64,000 nucleotides of DNA from Flavobacteriaceae bacterium (lineage in GTDB: Bacteria; Bacteroidota; Bacteroidia; Flavobacteriales; Flavobacteriaceae), in the NCBI GenBank assembly GCA_018402135.1, contig JAGYJF010000006.1, positions 62,001 to 126,000 on the forward strand, read 5' to 3'. Positions 59,499 through 64,000 of this stretch are shown here, one piece after another. A model generated the notes under the pieces. The model had not been told where the DNA came from, searched no databases, and worked only from the letters and a program-made list of their open reading frames with translations. Position numbers and translations under genes: made by a program. Numbering within the stretch: the first letter of the stretch is position 1; every line of letters starts with the position of its first letter.

Positions 59499-61730
59499 TT
59501 AAAACCTAAATTCTAAACCACCATAAACGCCAAACGGATGTCCAGGCCTTAATCCTGATGGTACTCTTGATACAGCATACGTTTCGTCAAGTAAATTAAT
59601 AACATTTGCAGTTAAACTCAGTTGCTTCAATAAATGATATTTAGCCGCAAAATCTACAATAAAATTCGATTCAACCAATTCATTTTGAGGAATGCTACCT
59701 GTGCCAGCCATGGTTCGGAATTCGCCATTAAATCTGCCGCTTAAGCTAAGGTCGAATTTGGCGTGTTCTAAACCAATCATCATATTAAATTGATGCTTTG
59801 GGATGTATGGTAATTCATCACCTTCGGTTACTTCACCCCATAAACCTTCGTTGCTGCTAAAGCTGGATTGAAATTCGGTGTTTGTAAGAGTGTAACCAAA
59901 TGTAATTGGAAGACTTAAATTATCATTTTTTGATAATAGGTCGTAATTCAATAATAATTCCAAACCATTAACTAAAACACCACCAGCATTAAACTGTTCT
60001 AGTGAGCCAGAACCACCTGTTGCTGCTAAATCACTTCCGAGCAAATTGCTGTAATCGTTGTAAAACCCGATAACTTCACCGCGAATTTCTCCCAATACAA
60101 ACCTTGAACCTAGTTCGTAATTGATACTTTCTTCAGCTTTCTGTCCCGGTTGGTTACTCGGTGGTGAAAAACCCTTATGAACACCACCGAATACGGAAAT
60201 ATCATTGGTAAAAGCATAATTGAAACCAATTCCAGGAATCCAAACTTCAACGCGATTTTCTCTTTCAGATGCCGATCCAGGATTTCTTCCTGGATTGTTG
60301 CTGCCAAAATCTATGCGGTCAAGTAAAATGTTTTCGTAGCGTAAACCTGGAGAAACGGTTAGATTTTTGTATTTAAATTTGTACATAGCAAAGGCAGCTA
60401 GAGCATTGGCGCTGCTAATACGATTGGCGCCTGATCCTTCTACAGCATCAAAAGTAAGGTTCATGATACCATTTACGATATTAAAACGATCGTCCCACTG
60501 AAATCGATCTTCTTCGTCGTAATGATAACGCAAACCAACTTCTATATCATGAAAGGTTTCATTGCCATAAAAATGGAAATCAAACTTTGATTGAATACCT
60601 TGAGAATAATACGCTCTGTTATTGGCACGCACAAAAAAGGCATCGTTGGAGGCGTCTTCATCGCCTCTAATGATAGCCATATGAGAACTAAACTGCTCTG
60701 GATTTGATAAAATATCCGTGATACCTACTTTTTCACCATTGGCACTTACGTCATTTAGTTTGTACCAATTTCTTGAAAATTTATTATGGTAAGCTTGGGT
60801 GGTCAATCTCAAATCTTTTGTGAAATCTAAGGTATGCGTTAACATCAATTGAACATGCTCGGTGGTAATGTTATCAACTTGCGATGCTGCGTATCTATCA
60901 AATGGTGCGTTTGCAAAATCTTCATCTGTTAAACCTAAATAAGTTTCGTTAGAATCTTGATCGGAATATTGAAACTTGGCTTCAAGCGATTGTTGTAGCG
61001 ACGCTTCCTTTCGGCTATTAACTCTAAACTTCGCTACTACATCGTTGATATCAAAGCCAGTATTCGCACCAGAAGGTAAATTTTTAAATCCGTTGGAAGC
61101 ATGGTTTAAAAACTCAACCATATAGCCGACAGTTTCCTTTTGATCGCCAACTCTTGCATGTAATTGCGAAGTTTCAAACGAACCATAACTTGCTCTCACT
61201 TGTCCTTGAAAGGTGTTTGGTATTTGGGCAGAAACAAAATTAATGGCGCCACCTGTGGTGAACGGTCCGTATTGTATTTGACTACTTCCTTTTAAAATTT
61301 CAACAGCTTGCATTCTGGCAACCGATGGGAAATAGTAGGCTGCAGGAGCGCTATAAGGCGCAGGTGCGATGAGTACACCATCTTCCATAATCGAAATTTT
61401 CGCACTTCTTTCTGGAGATGTACCTCTTAAACTAATATTAGGTCTAAGACCAAAACCATCTTCTTCGTAAAAATTAACCCCCGGAACCGATCTTAACACC
61501 CGATTGATATCGGTATAATTGAATTTTTTAAGTTCTTCAGGTGAAATGTAATAAGAGGAACCTGTTCGATTTTTAGCCACATATTTATTGCCAAAAATAA
61601 CGTTGGCATTTAAAATTACTTCATCTAGTTTCTGAATTGAATCTTGTGCTTTGGCGGTTTTAGTTTCATCGTTTTGAGAATATACAATTGCGCAGAACGA
61701 TAATAAAATTGACGTTAGTAGCTTTTTCAT
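59499..61730 (-). CDS. TonB-dependent receptor, FecA-like
   Basis: A 743-residue outer-membrane receptor. Signal peptide about 1-19 (ending VYSQ), a plug domain (about 50-175: VLRSVPGVNFYEEDGFGLRPNISLRGTSPERS and IQYGPFTTGGAINFVS) and a 22-strand barrel ending with Phe (GVYGGLEFRF). The order and motifs resemble iron(III)-dicitrate receptors, but there is no N-terminal signalling domain and no FecI/FecR next to it, so it is transport-only. The actual ligand is not determined. A full -33/-7 promoter lies upstream. Confidence 0.9.
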   Translation of the reverse strand: MKKLLTSILLSFCAIVYSQNDETKTAKAQDSIQKLDEVILNANVIFGNKYVAKNRTGSSYYISPEELKKFNYTDINRVLRSVPGVNFYEEDGFGLRPNISLRGTSPERSAKISIMEDGVLIAPAPYSAPAAYYFPSVARMQAVEILKGSSQIQYGPFTTGGAINFVSAQIPNTFQGQVRASYGSFETSQLHARVGDQKETVGYMVEFLNHASNGFKNLPSGANTGFDINDVVAKFRVNSRKEASLQQSLEAKFQYSDQDSNETYLGLTDEDFANAPFDRYAASQVDNITTEHVQLMLTHTLDFTKDLRLTTQAYHNKFSRNWYKLNDVSANGEKVGITDILSNPEQFSSHMAIIRGDEDASNDAFFVRANNRAYYSQGIQSKFDFHFYGNETFHDIEVGLRYHYDEEDRFQWDDRFNIVNGIMNLTFDAVEGSGANRISSANALAAFAMYKFKYKNLTVSPGLRYENILLDRIDFGSNNPGRNPGSASERENRVEVWIPGIGFNYAFTNDISVFGGVHKGFSPPSNQPGQKAEESINYELGSRFVLGEIRGEVIGFYNDYSNLLGSDLAATGGSGSLEQFNAGGVLVNGLELLLNYDLLSKNDNLSLPITFGYTLTNTEFQSSFSSNEGLWGEVTEGDELPYIPKHQFNMMIGLEHAKFDLSLSGRFNGEFRTMAGTGSIPQNELVESNFIVDFAAKYHLLKQLSLTANVINLLDETYAVSRVPSGLRPGHPFGVYGGLEFRF

Positions 61731-61770
61731 TAATTTAGACTTAATATAAATAGTTATATTTTTTCGACTG

Positions 61771-61800
61771 CAAATGTATTATGCAATTATTAATTTTCAA
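61771..61800 (-). promoter_or_regulatory. promoter of the FecA-like receptor gene
   Basis: On the minus strand TTG (61800-61798), 19 bases, then TACATTTG (61778-61771), a near-perfect -33/-7 Bacteroidota promoter 41 bases before the receptor start. No Fur-like box is obvious. Confidence 0.65.
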
Positions 61801-61927
61801 AGCTTATTTAGAATAAATAAAAATAAAATTCACAACAAAATGTTTATGATATATTTAGTGCTAAAATTATTTTCGGACTTGTCTTTTTAAAAAGAATAGC
61901 CTTTCATAATAGCATAAAAAAAAGCAG

Positions 61928-61935
61928 TATCTTTG
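61928..61935 (+). promoter_or_regulatory. -7 element of the guaB promoter
   Basis: TATCTTTG fits TAnnTTTG, 24 bases before the guaB ATG at 61960, and supports this start over a TTG at 61933. Confidence 0.55.
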
Positions 61936-61959
61936 CACGCAATTCAAAGTAATTGCAGC

Positions 61960-63432
61960 ATGACAGCACATGAAAATAAAATAGTAGGCGAAGGCTTAAC
62001 CTACGACGACGTACTTTTAGTACCAAACTACTCAGAAATACTTCCTAGAGAGGTTAACATTCAAACAAAATTCACCAGAAATATTACTATTAATGTTCCG
62101 ATAGTGTCTGCTGCCATGGATACTGTTACCGAAAGTAAAATGGCCATTGCCATGGCGCGAGAAGGCGGAATAGGTGTGCTTCATAAAAATATGACCATTG
62201 AAGAGCAAGCCACTAAAGTGAGAAAGGTAAAACGTGCTGAAAGTGGGATGATTCTAGACCCAGTTACCTTGCCGCTCACGGCAACTGTTCTGGATGCGAA
62301 ACGCAACATGGCCGAACATAGTATTGGCGGCATTCCGATAGTTAACGAACAAGGGATTCTAAAGGGTATCGTTACCAATAGAGATTTACGTTTTGAGCAT
62401 GAAAATGATCGTCCGATAGTGGAAGTCATGACCAAAGAAAATTTGGTAACTGCGGCCGTCGGAACATCTTTAAGTGATGCTGAAATTATCCTTCAGCAAA
62501 ATAAAATTGAGAAATTATTGATTGTTGATGACAATTTTAAGTTAGCTGGACTTATCACTTTTAGAGATATTACGAAGGTTACACAAAAACCAATTGCCAA
62601 TAAAGACACTTATGGCAGGTTGCGCGTTGCAGCCGCAATAGGCGTAACTCCCGATGCTGTTCAGCGTGCTGCTGCCTTAGTAAAAGCGGGCGTTGACGCT
62701 GTTGTTATCGATACTGCTCACGGCCATACCAAAGGTGTTGTTTCTGTTTTAAAAGAAATTAAGAGTAAGTTTCCTAAATTAGAAGTAATTGTTGGAAATA
62801 TAGCCACAGCCGCTGCCGCCAAATATTTAGTTGAAGCAGGTGCTGATGCGGTTAAAGTAGGTATTGGTCCTGGATCCATCTGTACAACACGTGTGGTTGC
62901 GGGTGTTGGATTTCCCCAGTTTTCCGCAGTATTAGAAGTCGCCGCTGCCATAAAAGGTTCAGGCGTACCTGTAATTGCGGATGGTGGTATTCGTTACACG
63001 GGCGATATTCCTAAGGCCATCGCTGCAGGAGCCGACAGCGTAATGTTGGGTTCATTGTTAGCTGGCACGAAAGAAAGTCCCGGTGAAACCATTATTTACG
63101 AGGGAAGAAAGTTTAAATCTTACCGTGGAATGGGTTCGGTGGAAGCCATGAAACAGGGTAGTAAAGATCGTTACTTTCAAGATGTTGAAGACGATATCAA
63201 GAAATTAGTTCCTGAAGGCATTGTTGGTCGTGTACCTTATAAAGGCGATTTAGAAGAAAGTATCCATCAATTTATTGGCGGTTTAAGAGCTGGTATGGGC
63301 TATTGCGGCGCTAAAGATATTGCTACCTTGAAAGAAACTGGAAGGTTCGTAAAAATTACAGCAAGTGGTATAAACGAAAGTCATCCGCATAATGTGACGA
63401 TTACGAAAGAATCACCAAATTATTCCAGATAG
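61960..63432 (+). CDS. guaB: IMP dehydrogenase
   Basis: Start at ATG 61960 (490 residues, [20 protein letters not shown]). Catalyses the NAD-dependent oxidation of IMP to XMP, the committed step in GMP synthesis. A TIM barrel is interrupted by two CBS domains (about 90-205). The active-site loop [17 protein letters not shown] contains the catalytic cysteine, and the flap region has the Arg-Tyr-like DRYFQD and [11 protein letters not shown]. All motifs are in place. Confidence 0.97.
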   Translation: MTAHENKIVGEGLTYDDVLLVPNYSEILPREVNIQTKFTRNITINVPIVSAAMDTVTESKMAIAMAREGGIGVLHKNMTIEEQATKVRKVKRAESGMILDPVTLPLTATVLDAKRNMAEHSIGGIPIVNEQGILKGIVTNRDLRFEHENDRPIVEVMTKENLVTAAVGTSLSDAEIILQQNKIEKLLIVDDNFKLAGLITFRDITKVTQKPIANKDTYGRLRVAAAIGVTPDAVQRAAALVKAGVDAVVIDTAHGHTKGVVSVLKEIKSKFPKLEVIVGNIATAAAAKYLVEAGADAVKVGIGPGSICTTRVVAGVGFPQFSAVLEVAAAIKGSGVPVIADGGIRYTGDIPKAIAAGADSVMLGSLLAGTKESPGETIIYEGRKFKSYRGMGSVEAMKQGSKDRYFQDVEDDIKKLVPEGIVGRVPYKGDLEESIHQFIGGLRAGMGYCGAKDIATLKETGRFVKITASGINESHPHNVTITKESPNYSR

Positions 63433-63437
63433 AGATT

Positions 63438-63467
63438 AAAATCATTTAGTTTTTAATGATTTTTTTT
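63438..63467 (+). terminator. probable terminator of guaB
   Basis: A 9-bp AT-rich stem (63438-63446 with 63455-63463) with an eight-base loop runs into T8. It overlaps the last codons of the convergent glycosidase gene. Confidence 0.5.
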
Positions 63468-64000
63468 ACAATTGTATGCGTTTCGCTTTCAATACTTAGA
63501 ATGTAAATGCCTTTGGTGAATGCTGCTATATCTAAATTAAAATCAATATTATCAAGCGATGCATCTACAAGTTTCTGTCCTAACATCGAATAAACTTTTA
63601 AATTGGCGCCTATTAATTGGTTGTCAATTTTTATGGTAACTGAATCTGTTGCGGGAATAGGATAAATAGTAACATTCTTAGCGGCTTGATTGTCAATTGA
63701 AAGTGGTGTTTCTTGGTAGATACGTACATAGGCAATTTCCATGGCGTCTTCTGTGAAATTTGGGTCGATAGACGGCTGAACTGCGAAATTTAAAAGTAAA
63801 TATTGCTCATCATCAAAAGGCCAAGTGTTGGCATTTTTAACTTCGGGGTTGTAAATGTAATGTACATTATCATCAACACTAAATACCATTTGTTCTTCCG
63901 TCCAAACTAAAGTGTAAACGTGAAAATCTGTGGACGCGGTTGGGACGATTTGCCCACCTTTATTTATCGTACCACCATGGCTAGATGGCGTGTGCATGGC
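63446..64000 (-). CDS. GH16-family glycoside hydrolase, C-terminal part with T9SS sorting domain (5' end outside window)
   Basis: The frame is open to the right edge, so this is the C-terminal 184 codons of a larger enzyme. The first about 110 residues fit the end of a GH16 beta-glucanase/laminarinase domain: FHVYTLVWTEEQMVFSVDDNVHYIY, then WPFDDEQYLLLNFAVQPSI and the closing strand AMEIAYVRIYQ. The last about 80 residues are a type A T9SS sorting domain (IYPIPATDSVTIKIDN, LKVYSMLGQKL, FTKGIYILSIES, VKKIIKN), so the enzyme is secreted to the surface. The catalytic ExDxxE lies beyond the window. Confidence 0.85.
   Translation of the reverse strand, partial: AMHTPSSHGGTINKGGQIVPTASTDFHVYTLVWTEEQMVFSVDDNVHYIYNPEVKNANTWPFDDEQYLLLNFAVQPSIDPNFTEDAMEIAYVRIYQETPLSIDNQAAKNVTIYPIPATDSVTIKIDNQLIGANLKVYSMLGQKLVDASLDNIDFNLDIAAFTKGIYILSIESETHTIVKKIIKN

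Noticed and set aside
59499-61730. FecA-like receptor as a FecIR-regulated iron system with the ECF sigma factor at 45027
   Set aside because: The receptor lacks an N-terminal signalling domain, no FecR is present, and the sigma gene is 14 kb away.
1-64000. tRNA, rRNA, riboswitch, CRISPR array or prophage
   Set aside because: I looked for cloverleaf-like intergenic segments, spaced repeats and phage genes and found none; intergenic regions are short (none over about 300 bases lacks a gene).

Overview
The window is a contiguous piece of a chromosome from a marine-type member of the Flavobacteriaceae (Bacteroidota); I cannot resolve the genus. The evidence is low GC, repeated TAnnTTTG -7 promoter elements, type IX secretion (T9SS) C-terminal sorting domains, many lipoproteins and family-typical genes (Porin_O_P, DUF2807, PUR/DUF3276, long NusB, DUF1573-YajC). 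I see no rRNA, tRNA, CRISPR array or prophage, and one insertion sequence.

Layout. 1-2.2 kb: the end of an RND efflux pump with its outer-membrane factor. 2.3-4.9 kb: two small membrane-protein ORFs, a TPR protein and lysA; the second small ORF and the TPR gene meet tail to tail at what looks like a deletion scar. 5-8 kb: sucC followed by an IS1182-type element whose two ends form terminator hairpins. 8-21.5 kb: a catabolic locus described below. 21.5-33.8 kb: trxB, two YceI genes around an outer-membrane barrel, a PadR/PspC/DUF2807 envelope-stress-like set, and the oxyR-dps pair. 34-41.5 kb: a MoxR-DUF58-DUF4350-DUF4129-membrane-SpoIIM operon with a divergent RDD gene. 41.6-64 kb: housekeeping and envelope genes (cyclophilin, Nudix, PlsC-like acyltransferase, ECF sigma factor, TonB, CsaA-like, M14 peptidase, PUR protein, ABC exporter, leucine dehydrogenase, NusB, YajC, PepT, PyrD, LysE, HMG-CoA lyase, a FecA-like receptor, GuaB) ending in a partial GH16 glycosidase.

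The most interesting region is 8.0-21.5 kb. A seven-gene minus-strand operon with very tight spacing encodes a T9SS-sorted lamin-tail-domain protein, a lamin-tail lipoprotein, a DcuC-type C4-dicarboxylate carrier, an isoaspartyl dipeptidase with all metal ligands, a porin, an M14 carboxypeptidase and a second porin. Upstream lies a MocR-type regulator whose PLP lysine position is Arg. Divergent from it are a lipoprotein of the PHB-depolymerase-like alpha/beta hydrolase type and a DASS dicarboxylate symporter. Both promoter regions (17447-17480 and 18993-19026) carry the same 11-bp box, twice, as direct repeats with exactly 23-bp period. I infer one regulon that captures, cleaves and imports a beta-aspartyl (isoaspartyl) polymer or peptide and consumes the resulting aspartate or C4-dicarboxylates. 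The substrate is a hypothesis; the gene order and the repeats are directly visible.
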